Positions 41,665-50,504 of a stretch of DNA of 64,000 bases are shown here, piece after piece. This DNA comes from Saccharopolyspora indica (GTDB taxonomy: Bacteria; Actinomycetota; Actinomycetes; Mycobacteriales; Pseudonocardiaceae): assembly GCF_027853965.1 (NCBI RefSeq), contig NZ_JAQGLB010000006.1, positions 62,001 to 126,000 of the forward strand, read 5' to 3'. The translations under genes and the position numbers were made by a program. The notes beneath the pieces were generated by a model. It was given only the letters and a program-made list of their open reading frames with translations. It was not told where the DNA came from and made no database searches. Position 1 is the stretch's first letter. The number at the start of each line of letters is the position of its first letter.

Positions 41665-43068
41665 TTGGCCGACACCCAGCCCGCCGACCTCACCGCTCCC
41701 GAGCTGCTCGCCGCCTACGCAAGCGGCGAGCTGTCCCCGGTGGAGGCCACCGAGGCCGTCCTGCAGCGCATCACCGAAGCCGACCCCGCCGTCAACGCCT
41801 ACTGCCTCGTCGACGGCGAACGCGCGCTGCAGCAGGCCCGCGCCTCCGAACAGCGCTGGCAGCGCGGCCAACCCGAGGGACGGCTGGACGGGGTGCCGAC
41901 CTCGATCAAGGACATCTTCCTCACCCGGGACTGGCCGACGCTGCGCGGCTCGCGCACCATCGACCCGCACCAGCGCTGGGACGCCGACGCGCCCTCCGTG
42001 GCCCGCCTGCGGGAGCACAACGCGGTCTTCGTCGGCAAGACCACCACCCCGGAACTGGCGTGGAAGGGCGTCACCGACAGCCCGCTGACCGGCATCACCC
42101 GCAACCCGTGGGACCCCACCCGCACCGCGGGCGGCTCCAGCGGCGGAGCGGCCGCGGCCGTCGCACTGGGCATGGCGCCGCTGGCCATCGGCACCGACGG
42201 CGGCGGCTCCGTGCGCATCCCCGCCTCCTTCTGCGGCATCGTCGCGCTCAAAGCGACCTACGGCCGCATCCCCCACTACCCCGCCAGCCCCTACGGCACG
42301 CTCGCCCACGCCGGACCGATGACCACCACCGTCACCGAGACCGCGCTGATGCTCGACGTGCTCTCCGAGCCCGACGTCCGCGACTGGTCCGCGCTGGAAC
42401 CACCCACCACGTCCTTCACCGACGGTCTGGACGCCGGCGTGCGCGGGCTGCGCATCGCCGTCAGCCTCGACCTCGGATTCGGCACCGACGTGCACCCCGA
42501 GATCGCCCGCGCCGTCACCAACGCCGCGCGGACCTTCGAAGAACTCGGCGCCGCGGTGGAAGAAACCGACCCGCCGGGCATCAGCGACCCCGTCACCGAC
42601 TTCCACGTCCTGTGGTTCTCCGGCGCCGCCAAGTCCACCGAGCACCTCACCACCGAACAACGCAACCTGCTCGACCCCGGACTGCACGAGATCTGCCGGC
42701 AGGGCCTGACCTACTCCGCCCAGGACTACCTGGAAGCCACCAACACCCGCATGCTCCTCGGCCAGCGCATGGGCGCCTTCCACCAGACCTACGACCTGCT
42801 GCTGACCCCGACCGTGCCCATCCCGGCGTTCGAAGCAGGCCACGAAGCACCCCCCGGCTCGGCCGGGCAGCGCTGGACCAGCTGGACCCCGCTGACCTAC
42901 CCCTTCAACATGACCCAGCAACCGGCCGCCAGCATCCCCTGCGGCCACACCACCGAAGGCCTGCCCATCGGCCTGCAGATCATCGGTCCCCGCCACGCCG
43001 ACGCCACCGTCCTGCGCGCCGCCCGAGCCTTCGAACAAGCCCGCCCCTGGACCCGCGCTCCCCGCTGA
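41665..43068 (+). CDS. Amidase-signature-family hydrolase
   Basis: A 467-residue amidase signature enzyme. The Ser-cisSer-Lys triad is visible: Lys in GVPTSIKDIF, cis-Ser in TAGGSSGGAAAAVALG, and nucleophile Ser in GTDGGGSVRIPAS. It hydrolyses an amide to carboxylate and ammonia. TTG 41665 is the start, with CGGAG seven bases upstream, one base after the dehydrogenase stop. Its place in the GntR regulon suggests an amide intermediate or entry substrate in the local pathway. Confidence 0.9.
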   Translation: MADTQPADLTAPELLAAYASGELSPVEATEAVLQRITEADPAVNAYCLVDGERALQQARASEQRWQRGQPEGRLDGVPTSIKDIFLTRDWPTLRGSRTIDPHQRWDADAPSVARLREHNAVFVGKTTTPELAWKGVTDSPLTGITRNPWDPTRTAGGSSGGAAAAVALGMAPLAIGTDGGGSVRIPASFCGIVALKATYGRIPHYPASPYGTLAHAGPMTTTVTETALMLDVLSEPDVRDWSALEPPTTSFTDGLDAGVRGLRIAVSLDLGFGTDVHPEIARAVTNAARTFEELGAAVEETDPPGISDPVTDFHVLWFSGAAKSTEHLTTEQRNLLDPGLHEICRQGLTYSAQDYLEATNTRMLLGQRMGAFHQTYDLLLTPTVPIPAFEAGHEAPPGSAGQRWTSWTPLTYPFNMTQQPAASIPCGHTTEGLPIGLQIIGPRHADATVLRAARAFEQARPWTRAPR

Positions 43069-43151
43069 GCAATGACGAAACCCGGAAATCGCCGCTAATT
43101 CACCACACCGGCCACCGGACATGACGAATGGCCACCATCCGCCGACGAGAA

Positions 43152-43171
43152 ATGGAAAGCACGCTTTCCAT
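43152..43171. promoter_or_regulatory. Orphan LacI-type palindrome
   Basis: ATGGAAAGC (43152-43160) and GCTTTCCAT (43163-43171) are perfect inverted arms around AC. The form matches operators of LacI/GalR-family repressors. No LacI gene or start codon in a plausible frame is near. It lies 84 bases after the amidase stop. It may be a relic, a target of a distant regulator, or part of a 3' structure. Confidence 0.5.
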
Positions 43172-43307
43172 AACCCGGGCGGACGGTGGCGCGGCGATCA
43201 ACCCCAGCCACCAGCGGACGCAAATTAAGGAACACCCTCGCAGGCGAACTGGAAATGCTGCTTCAGCTCGCGATTCCGCAGAGCTGTTTCCCACGCGACG
43301 AGAGAAC

Positions 43308-43337
43308 GTGCCGACCGGCCGTGCAGCCGGTCGGCAC
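43308..43337. terminator. Terminator hairpin for the small secreted protein gene
   Basis: GTGCCGACCGGC (43308-43319) pairs perfectly with GCCGGTCGGCAC (43326-43337) over a six-base loop. It sits 31 bases beyond the stop of the minus-strand gene at 43368. Confidence 0.7.
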
Positions 43338-43367
43338 ACTTCTCAGAGCCGAATCTCCGAACCCAGG

Positions 43368-43628
43368 TCAGTTGCCTGCGAAGGACGAAGCGTCGCCGCC
43401 CTGTCCCAAGCCGCCGCTGCCCGCGGAGGCGTTGCCGCCGTCACCGCTGGACAGAGCGCTGATACCACTGGCGAGGTTCACACCGACGCCGCCGTTGCCG
43501 CCGGCACCGCTGCCGCCGTAAGCCCCTGAGGACGCGTGGTCGCCCCCACCGGCGAAGGCGGGCGAGCCGATGGCCAGCGCCGCGGCGCAAGCAGCGGTGA
43601 CACCGATAAGGCGAAGCGAAGTGCGCAT
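43368..43628 (-). CDS. Small secreted Gly/Ser/Ala-rich protein
   Basis: An 86-residue precursor. A clear Sec signal peptide (RTSLRLIGVTAACAAALAIGSPAFA) is followed by a ~60-residue mature region made largely of Gly, Ser, Ala and Asn, with GGSGAGGNGG and DGGNASAGSGG stretches and no Cys. It may be a small surface or wall-associated protein, somewhat like short chaplin-type or glycine-rich exported proteins, but lacks their conserved motifs. ATG 43628 has GGGAG eight bases upstream. Function unknown. Confidence 0.75.
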   Translation of the reverse strand: MRTSLRLIGVTAACAAALAIGSPAFAGGGDHASSGAYGGSGAGGNGGVGVNLASGISALSSGDGGNASAGSGGLGQGGDASSFAGN

Positions 43629-43920
43629 TGCTTGAACTCCCATCCACGTTGTGATCGTCACCGAATCGGCACCAGCTGTCCCGGAGTTCCGGAATCCGGG
43701 GGCCACCGACCGGCAGGACCCACGTTGCATCACTGCAACCCCGCCCGCTTTGGCTGCCACACCAAAGGGAATCACGACCACTCGCGCGAGCGATCACGCG
43801 GCATCTCCGGACAGTTTCCGCAGGCAAGGTGAAACGCGCTCAAAACCCTTTCCCCCACACCCCACTAAGATCAACAATTAGCCATTGTTCAAAATGGTTT
43901 TCGCACCAACCTGGACCTGC

Positions 43921-44982
43921 TCAAGCCAATGACAACATAGCGGCAATCCCGACAGCGGTGACCAGGACCGTCGAACAGGCACCCAGCGCGAAGGCCTTCG
44001 GACCGTTGCGCAGCAACGCCCTGATCCGCACGCTGAAACCGAGCGCGAACAACGCACCCGCCAGCAACAACGTCGTCAGCTGCTTGGCCACATCCAGCAC
44101 CACCACCGGCAGCACACCAGTGCTGCGCAACGCCACCGCCAGCAGAAAACCCAGCACGAACAGCGGCATGACCGGCGGACGCGGCCCCGCCCCAGCGCTG
44201 CGGCGCCGCTCCAGCAAACTCACCACCGCCACCACCGGCGCCAGCAGCACCACCCGGCTCAGCTTGACCACCACCGCGATCGCCACCGCCGCCGCACCCA
44301 CCGGCGACGCCGCCGCCACCACCTGAGCCACCTCGTGCACGCTGCCCCCGGCGATCCTCCCCGCCTCCTCCGCCGACAACCCCCACGCCGAGAACAACAC
44401 CGGCAAACCCAGCATCGACACCGTGCCGAACACCGTCACCATCGCCACGCTCGTGGCCACATCCTCATCATCGCGCTCCACCACCCCCTCCACCGCCGCC
44501 ACCGCAGAAGCACCACAAATCGAGAACCCCGTCGCCACCAACAACGACAAACCCCGCGACACACCCAACAACCGCCCCAGCAGCACCGTGCCCGCAAACG
44601 TCACCACCACCACCAGCAGCACCGCCACCACCGTGCCCGCACCCAACCCCAGCACCTGCCCCACCGACAACTGCAACCCCAGCAACACCACACCAGAACG
44701 CAACAACTTCTTCGCCGACCACGCCACACCCGCACGCGCCGCCACCGGAAACCCCGGCACATTGCCCGCCACCACACCCAGCACCACCGCCACCGTCAAC
44801 GCACTCACCGCAGGCACCACACCCGCGACCGCCATCGACACCACGACCGCCGCCACCGTCACCGCCAGCCCCGGCCACAACACCGCAAAACCCGCCCGCG
44901 CACCGCTCACCGTCTTCGTCACGACCACCAGACTCGCCGCAACCAGCGCCCCGCAGTAGCCACGAACCGCACAGGACGTCAT
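43921..44982 (-). CDS. YeiH/UPF0324-family putative sulfate exporter
   Basis: A 353-residue protein with about ten membrane helices. GVVAGNVPGFPVAARAGVAWSAKKLLRSGVVLLGLQL, GFSICGASAVAAVEGV and GGSVHEVAQVVAA are the UPF0324 signatures. It belongs to the putative sulfate exporter family, induced in other bacteria by sulfonates or by LysR regulators. A LysR gene is transcribed divergently 77 bases away, the same arrangement as yeiE-yeiH. The substrate is not proven. Codons are strongly G-ending. Confidence 0.87.
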   Translation of the reverse strand: MTSCAVRGYCGALVAASLVVVTKTVSGARAGFAVLWPGLAVTVAAVVVSMAVAGVVPAVSALTVAVVLGVVAGNVPGFPVAARAGVAWSAKKLLRSGVVLLGLQLSVGQVLGLGAGTVVAVLLVVVVTFAGTVLLGRLLGVSRGLSLLVATGFSICGASAVAAVEGVVERDDEDVATSVAMVTVFGTVSMLGLPVLFSAWGLSAEEAGRIAGGSVHEVAQVVAAASPVGAAAVAIAVVVKLSRVVLLAPVVAVVSLLERRRSAGAGPRPPVMPLFVLGFLLAVALRSTGVLPVVVLDVAKQLTTLLLAGALFALGFSVRIRALLRNGPKAFALGACSTVLVTAVGIAAMLSLA

Positions 44983-45059
44983 AACCTCACGGAATGCCCG
45001 AACAGCACCACAACCCCATCCACCGCGGAAACACCCCCACAACCACCTACCCTGACGAC

Positions 45060-45995
45060 ATGACCCCGCCCGACACCGAATCGCTGCGCCTGCTCGTCGG
45101 CGTCGCCGACCTCGGCAGCATCGGCGCCGCCGCGGCCGAACTCCAGATCAGCCAACCCGCCGCCAGCAAACGACTCAGCCGCCTCGAACGACAACTCGGC
45201 CTGCCCCTGCTCCAACGCACCCGCCAGGGCTGCACCCTCACCCCCGCCGGAACCATGGTCCGCGACTGGGCCCGCCAAGTCCTCGCCCACATCGACGGCC
45301 TCATGAGCGGCGTCCGCGCCCTCCGCGCCCAGCAGAAAGCCACCCTGCGCGTCGCCGCCAGCATGACCATCGCCGAATACCTCGTCCCCCGCTGGCTCAG
45401 CCAACTCCGCACCGCACTACCCGACGTCCACCTCGAACTCGACGTCACCAACTCCGCCGCCGTCGCCGAAGCCGTCCGCCACGACAACGCCGACATCGGC
45501 TTCATCGAAACCCCGCAACCACCCGACGGCGTCTCCGTCCGCTACGTCACCCGCGACCACATGATCGTCGTCGCCCCACCCGGACACCCCTGGACCCGCC
45601 TGCGCCGCCCACTGACCCCCACCGAACTCGCCGCCACCCCGCTCATCGTCCGCGAACACGGCTCCGGCACCCGCGAAACCCTGCACCGCGCCCTCACCGA
45701 CACCGGCACCGAACCCGTCACCCCACTGCTCGAACTCCGCTCCACCACCGCAGTCCGCAACTCCGTCGTCGCAGGCGCAGGACCCGCCGCCCTCAGCGTC
45801 CTGGCCGTGGCCACCGACCTCGCCGAACACCGCCTCGTCGAAATCCCCGTCACCGACCTCGACCTGCGCCGCCCCCTGCACGCCGTCTGGCGAGCCGGAC
45901 TCCGCCTCACCGGCTCCGCCGCCGCCCTGCTCGCCATCGCCACCCGCGACCAGCAGCAGATCAGCCCTCCTCCCACGCCGACATCACGTGCTTGA
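45060..45995 (+). CDS. LysR-family regulator (CysB/YeiE-like)
   Basis: A 311-residue LysR protein. DTESLRLLVGVADLGSIGAAAAELQISQPAASKRLSRLERQLGL is the HTH, and the effector domain includes TLRVAASMTIAEYLVPRWL and GVSVRYVTRDHMIVVAPPGHPW. ATG 45060 sits six bases after TACCCT (45048-45053), so the transcript is probably leaderless. Divergent from the YeiH-like transporter, which it probably activates. Its 3' end overlaps the convergent aldehyde dehydrogenase gene by 35 bases. Confidence 0.88.
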   Translation: MTPPDTESLRLLVGVADLGSIGAAAAELQISQPAASKRLSRLERQLGLPLLQRTRQGCTLTPAGTMVRDWARQVLAHIDGLMSGVRALRAQQKATLRVAASMTIAEYLVPRWLSQLRTALPDVHLELDVTNSAAVAEAVRHDNADIGFIETPQPPDGVSVRYVTRDHMIVVAPPGHPWTRLRRPLTPTELAATPLIVREHGSGTRETLHRALTDTGTEPVTPLLELRSTTAVRNSVVAGAGPAALSVLAVATDLAEHRLVEIPVTDLDLRRPLHAVWRAGLRLTGSAAALLAIATRDQQQISPPPTPTSRA

Positions 45996-47401
45996 TCCGG
46001 CTGTACTCCGCCAACCCGTAACGCCCGAAATCCCGCGCCGAAGCCGAATGCTTGAACCCGCTGTGCGGCATCTCCGCCACCAGCGGATGGTGCGCGTTCA
46101 CCCACACCGTGCCCGCCTGCAAACCACGCGACACCCGCATCGCCCGCCCGTGATCACGCGTCCACACACTCGCCGCCAACCCATAACGCACCCCGTTGGC
46201 CAGCTCCACCGCCTCCCGCTCACCCTCGAAGCGCTGCACCGTCACCACCGGCCCCAACACCTCGTTCTGCACCAGCTCATCGTCCTGCACCACACCGGCC
46301 ACCACCGTCGCCTCGTGGAAGAACCCCCGCTCACCCCGACGACCACCACCCACCAGCACCCGCGCATGCGCGGGCAACCGCGCCAAATGCGCCTGCACCA
46401 GCTCCAGCTGACCAAGACTGTTCAACGGCCCGAACGCCGCATCCGGATCCTGCGGCGGCCCCGGCCGCATCACCCCGGCCCACCGCACCAACTCCGCCAC
46501 CAGCTCCTCGTACACCCCCGCACCCACCAGCACCCGGCTCGCCGCCGTGCAGCTCTGCCCCGCATTGCCGAACGCCGCCACCGCGATCCCCCGCGCCGCC
46601 CGCCCCACATCCGCATCCTCGAACACCACCGCAGGCGCCTTACCACCCAACTGCAGGTGCACGCGCTTGAGATCAGCAGCCGCCGAACCCGCCACCTCCA
46701 TCCCCGACCGCACCGTCCCCCGTGATCGAGAACATCCCCGGCACCTCGTGCGCCACCATCGCCCGGCCGCTGTCCCGATCACCGCAGATCAAGTTCAGCA
46801 CCCCCGCCGGCAACCGCTCACCCGCGATCTCCACCAGCAACGCCGAACTCACCGGCGTCGTCTCCGCCGGCTTGAGCACCACCGCGTTGCCCGCCGCCAA
46901 CGCCGGAGCCAACTTCGCCACCGCCAGCAACAACGGATGCGTCCACGACGTCACCTGCGCGCACACCCCGATCGGCTCACGCCGCGAGAACGACGTCAGC
47001 CCCGGCTCGTACTCACCACCCGAACCGTCCTCCTGCACCCGCGCCGCCCCCGCGTAGAAGCGAATCAGATCCACCGCCCGCGGCAGCTCCTCGTCACGCA
47101 CCACCGACCACGGCTTGCCGGTGTTGCGGCACTCCGCCAGCACCAGCTCCTCCGCGCGCTCCTCCACCGCATCGGCCACCTCCAGCAGCACCTGCTGCCG
47201 CTGCCGCGGCGTGCTCTGCGACCACGACCCGAAGGCCTCGGCCGCCACCGACATCACCGCGTCCACGTCCATCCAGCGGGTCAGCGGACTGGTGCCGTAC
47301 TCCTCACCGGTGCTCGGATCCACCAGCGGCAACGTCTCCCCCGCCAGCGTCCCCACCGGCTCGCCGCCGACGTAGTTGTGCAGTTCCAGCGCCGCGGTCA
47401 A
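45961..47401 (-). pseudogene. Frameshifted aldehyde dehydrogenase (aminobutyraldehyde dehydrogenase-like)
   Basis: Two frames together give a full-length ALDH of about 480 residues. The first, from TTG 47401 with GGAGG six bases upstream, reads to EVPGMFSITG. The second continues TVRSGMEVAGSAAADLK to the stop at 45961. The break is at the C-run 46717-46721: removing one C restores the frame. In addition the catalytic Glu of the ELGGK motif is Gln (LQLGGK, codon at 46651-46653), while the Cys in GQSCTAAS remains. The combination suggests genuine decay rather than a sequencing slip. Confidence 0.8.
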
Positions 47402-47500
47402 CAACAACCTCCATCGCTGGGCCGACCGCCCACGGCCGACCGGGTCCGCCGCCCGACCCTAACCGCACCACCGCGCCCGTGGGGAGTGCGACACCGCGCG

Positions 47501-48772
47501 CTACCGCCGCTCCCGCAACCACCACTGCGCCGCGGTACCCACCGCCAGCAGCACCAGCACCGGCGCGAACGCCCACCGGTAGGCCTGCGCCGCAGGCAGG
47601 AACGACACGAACTGCAGCACTCCGCCCACCAGCAGCTGGATCAGCACCGCCGCGCTGAAACCACCCATGTTGACCACACCCGAAGCGGTCCCCGACCGGT
47701 GCTCGGCATTGGCCATCCGCGCCCCGTCGAAGGCCAGCATCGCCGCACCACCACCGACACCGATGATCACCAGCGCCACCACCAGCACCGGCATCGGCAG
47801 CACACCCGGCCAGCCCACCAGCAGCGCCCACACCGCCACCACCGCGCACGACAACCCCAGGCCGAACCGGTCGCGGCGCACCGGGTTGCCGGAGATGAAC
47901 TGCCCCGAGAACCAGGAACCCGCGATGAAACCGACCACGCTGATCAGCAGCAACGACCCGACCTCGGCCTGACCGTGCCCCTGCGACTCGGTCAGCCACG
48001 GCCCGCCCCACAACGTCGTCACCGCGACGAACTGCGCCATCAGCACGAAGTGCACCCAGAAGGAGTGCTTGGTGCCCCGCTGCGCGATGACGTGCCGCAG
48101 CGTGTGCGCGATCCGCTCCGGCTCCGGGGCCGGAGCGCTGGAGACCACGGCGTGATCCGGCCGGTCGCGGATCGCCAGCGCCGCGACCACCGCCAGGCCC
48201 GCGGTCAGCACCGCAGCGCCGGCGAAGGTGGGCACCCAGCCGATGCTGTGCAGCGCCAGCCCCAGCGGCAGCGTGGACACGATCTGCCCCAGCCCACCGG
48301 CCAGGCCGGTGATCGCCGCGACCTTGCCGAACTTGTGCGGCGGGAACCAGTGCGCGGCCAGCCGCAGCACGTTGGTGAACATGAACGCGTCACCGAAACC
48401 GATCAGCATCCGACCGGCGATGCCGCCGACGATCGACCCGCTCACCGCGAACACCGCCGATCCCGCGGCCAGCGCCACCATGCCGCCGGTGATCACCTTC
48501 CGCGGCCCCAGCCGGTCGGCCAGCAGCCCGGACGGCACCTGCAGCGCCAGGTAGATGCCCAGCTGCAGGGCCGAGAACAGCGACAGCATCGCCGGACCGA
48601 TCGCGAATCGCTGCAACGCCTCCGGCGCGGCGACGCCCAGGCTCGCTCGGTGGAACAGTGCCGCGCAGTAGCAGATCGCGCCGATCCCCCACACCAGCCA
48701 CGCCGTGCGCGTGGAAGTGCTGTGATCGGCCCGCCTGCGAGCGGGGTGCGGGGCCGTGGCCGTGCCGGACAA
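47501..48772 (-). CDS. MFS transporter
   Basis: A 423-residue protein with about 12 membrane helices. SGLLADRLGPRKVITGG is MFS motif A, IGFGDAFMFTNVLRLAAHWFPPHKFG lies in the first half and GTASGVVNMGGF in the last third. The features match the anion:cation symporter/nitrate-type branch. TTG 48772 has GAGGAG seven bases ahead. A perfect GntR-type palindrome lies just upstream, and the GntR gene is divergent, so expression is under its control. Substrate unknown. Confidence 0.85.
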   Translation of the reverse strand: MSGTATAPHPARRRADHSTSTRTAWLVWGIGAICYCAALFHRASLGVAAPEALQRFAIGPAMLSLFSALQLGIYLALQVPSGLLADRLGPRKVITGGMVALAAGSAVFAVSGSIVGGIAGRMLIGFGDAFMFTNVLRLAAHWFPPHKFGKVAAITGLAGGLGQIVSTLPLGLALHSIGWVPTFAGAAVLTAGLAVVAALAIRDRPDHAVVSSAPAPEPERIAHTLRHVIAQRGTKHSFWVHFVLMAQFVAVTTLWGGPWLTESQGHGQAEVGSLLLISVVGFIAGSWFSGQFISGNPVRRDRFGLGLSCAVVAVWALLVGWPGVLPMPVLVVALVIIGVGGGAAMLAFDGARMANAEHRSGTASGVVNMGGFSAAVLIQLLVGGVLQFVSFLPAAQAYRWAFAPVLVLLAVGTAAQWWLRERR

Positions 48773-48794
48773 CTCGGAACTCCTCTCCCGGAAA

Positions 48795-48821
48795 AACTTG
48801 TATCCACCATAGATACAAGTT
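48795..48821. promoter_or_regulatory. GntR operator between MFS and GntR genes
   Basis: AACTTGTATC (48795-48804) and GATACAAGTT (48812-48821) are perfect 10-bp inverted arms around CACCATA, placed between the divergent starts. TACGAT at 48831-48836 would be the -10 for a leaderless GntR mRNA starting at GTG 48843. Confidence 0.75.
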
Positions 48822-48842
48822 GGGTGGAAGTACGATGACCTC

Positions 48843-49544
48843 GTGTCGAGCGCAACACCACGCGAAACCGTGTCCTCCACCACTCCCGAGGCGCCCGCCG
48901 CCGACCGCGCCTACCAGCACGTCAAGGCCGGCCTCCTGGACGGCAGCTACCCGGACGGCGAACTGCTCTCCGAAGGCGAAGTGGCCGGTGCCCTGCAGAT
49001 GTCCCGCACACCGGTGCGCGAGGCCTTCCTGCGCCTGCAGACCGAGGGGTTCCTGCGGCTCTACCCGAAACGCGGCGCACTGGTCGTACCGGTCACCGCA
49101 CCCGAAGCGCGCGCGGTGGTGGAAGCCCGCCTGGCCCTGGAGAGCTTCGCCATCGACAAGCTCGCCGCGCAGGGCCCGGACGCCATGACCGCCGTCGGCG
49201 ACGAGCTGGCCGCACACCCGGCCTGCGACACCGCCGAGCTCAGCGACGCAGACATGCACGAAGCCGACCGCGCCTTCCACGCCACGCTGGTCGCCGCCGC
49301 CGGGAACTCCGTGGTCGCCGACCTCTACAACGCCCTGCGCGACAAGCAGATGCGCATCACCGCCACCGCCCGCACCCACACCGCCCGACCTCGCATCACC
49401 CACCAGCACGCCCAGCTCGCGGCAGCACTGCGGGACGGCGACGCGGACCTGGCCAAAGCCCGGTTGCGCGAGCACCTGCTCGGCACCGTCCGCGCCTTCG
49501 GCATCGCCGGCGGCCCCTACCTCGACCCGGACTCCGAGCTCTGA
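48843..49544 (+). CDS. GntR-family regulator (FCD type)
   Basis: A 233-residue protein. The winged helix is RAYQHVKAGLLDGSYPDGELLSEGEVAGALQMSRTPVREAFLRLQTEGFLRLYPKRGALVVPV, and the FCD domain has ADMHEADRAFHATLV and ITHQHAQLAAAL. GTG 48843 lies close to a TACGAT -10 and no ribosome site precedes it, so leaderless translation is likely. It faces the MFS gene across a 10-bp-arm palindrome and probably represses both. Confidence 0.87.
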   Translation: MSSATPRETVSSTTPEAPAADRAYQHVKAGLLDGSYPDGELLSEGEVAGALQMSRTPVREAFLRLQTEGFLRLYPKRGALVVPVTAPEARAVVEARLALESFAIDKLAAQGPDAMTAVGDELAAHPACDTAELSDADMHEADRAFHATLVAAAGNSVVADLYNALRDKQMRITATARTHTARPRITHQHAQLAAALRDGDADLAKARLREHLLGTVRAFGIAGGPYLDPDSEL

Positions 49545-49589
49545 AGCTGTCTTTCGACGGTCGCAGTGGTCGACGTGCGGGTTGGAAGT

Positions 49590-49614
49590 TTAATTTCATT
49601 CAGCACTGAAATGA
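49590..49614. promoter_or_regulatory. Conserved 25-bp element, copy A
   Basis: The block begins TTAATTTCATTCAGCACTGA and ends AATGA. It matches the block at 59446-59470 at 22 of 25 positions and contains the palindromic TTCAG-CA-CTGAA. It lies 62-86 bases upstream of the AraC-type GTG 49676. Confidence 0.7.
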
Positions 49615-49675
49615 CCGACACTACAAAACTGCGTTCCCGGCGACGCATGTCGGCGGGAACGCCTAACCTCTGGTC

Positions 49676-50500
49676 GTGGCTCCGTCGCAGTACGTCCAGA
49701 CAACCCCGCCACCCCGCCTGCGGGCGCTGATCAGCGACATCAGCGGATACCGGGTGCACTCCGCGCCCGGCGTGCACCACGGCATGCCCTCCGCCAGCCT
49801 GACCGTGATCATCACGCTGGCCGAGACCGTGGACGTCACCTTCGACACCGGCCACCAGGTGTCCTGCACAACGCTGGTCGGCGGGCTGCACCGCAAACCC
49901 GCGCAGATCGAGCACGGCGGGTTCCAGCACGGCATCCAGCTCGGCCTCACCCCGCTCGGCGCACGAGCACTGCTGGGCGTGCCCGCGGGCGAACTCGCCG
50001 ACACCGGCACCCACCTGGAAGACCTGCTCGGCCCGGCCGCCGCGGAGCTCACCGAAAGACTGCGAGCGGCCAGCACCTGGAGCCAGCGCTTCGAGCTGCT
50101 CTGCGACACGCTCCACCGGCTCGCCGCCCCGGTGTCCCTGCCCTCCCCCGAACTGGACTGGGCCTGGCGGCGGATGACCGACACCGACGGGCACATCCCC
50201 ATCGCGGAACTCGCCGGCGAAGTCGGCTGGAGCCGCCAGCACCTCGGCGCCCGGTTCCGCCGCGAGTTCGGCCCCTCCCCCAAGCTCCTCGGCCGCGTGC
50301 TGCGCTTCCAAGCCGCCCGCCGACGGCTCGTCACCGGGCGGTCGAACGGCCTGGCCGACCTCGCGGCCGACTGCGGCTACACCGACCAGGCCCACTTCAA
50401 CCGCGACTGGCGGGAGTTCGCCGGGACGACCCCATCGCGGTGGATCGCCGAAGAACTTCCATTCGTCCAAGGCGCGCAGCACCTCGGCACCGCATCCTGA
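49676..50500 (+). CDS. AraC-family transcriptional regulator
   Basis: A 274-residue protein. The C-terminal AraC/XylS DNA-binding domain comprises HIPIAELAGEVGWSRQHLGARFRREFGPSPKLLGRVLRFQAARR and LADLAADCGYTDQAHFNRDWREFAGTTPSRW. The N-terminal half is the small DUF6597-like sensor type. GTG 49676 follows TAACCT by a short spacer, suggesting a leaderless transcript. Four bases separate its stop from the VOC gene, so the pair is an operon. Confidence 0.87.
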   Translation: MAPSQYVQTTPPPRLRALISDISGYRVHSAPGVHHGMPSASLTVIITLAETVDVTFDTGHQVSCTTLVGGLHRKPAQIEHGGFQHGIQLGLTPLGARALLGVPAGELADTGTHLEDLLGPAAAELTERLRAASTWSQRFELLCDTLHRLAAPVSLPSPELDWAWRRMTDTDGHIPIAELAGEVGWSRQHLGARFRREFGPSPKLLGRVLRFQAARRRLVTGRSNGLADLAADCGYTDQAHFNRDWREFAGTTPSRWIAEELPFVQGAQHLGTAS

Positions 50501-50504
50501 GGCC

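Noticed and set aside
43128..43367. Plus-strand frames after the amidase
   Set aside because: They run through a palindrome and a terminator, with odd composition and no ribosome site.
46547..48838. A 763-codon open frame antisense to the ALDH and MFS genes
   Set aside because: It is an Arg/His/Gln-rich shadow product with no motif. The ALDH and MFS signatures are on the other strand.
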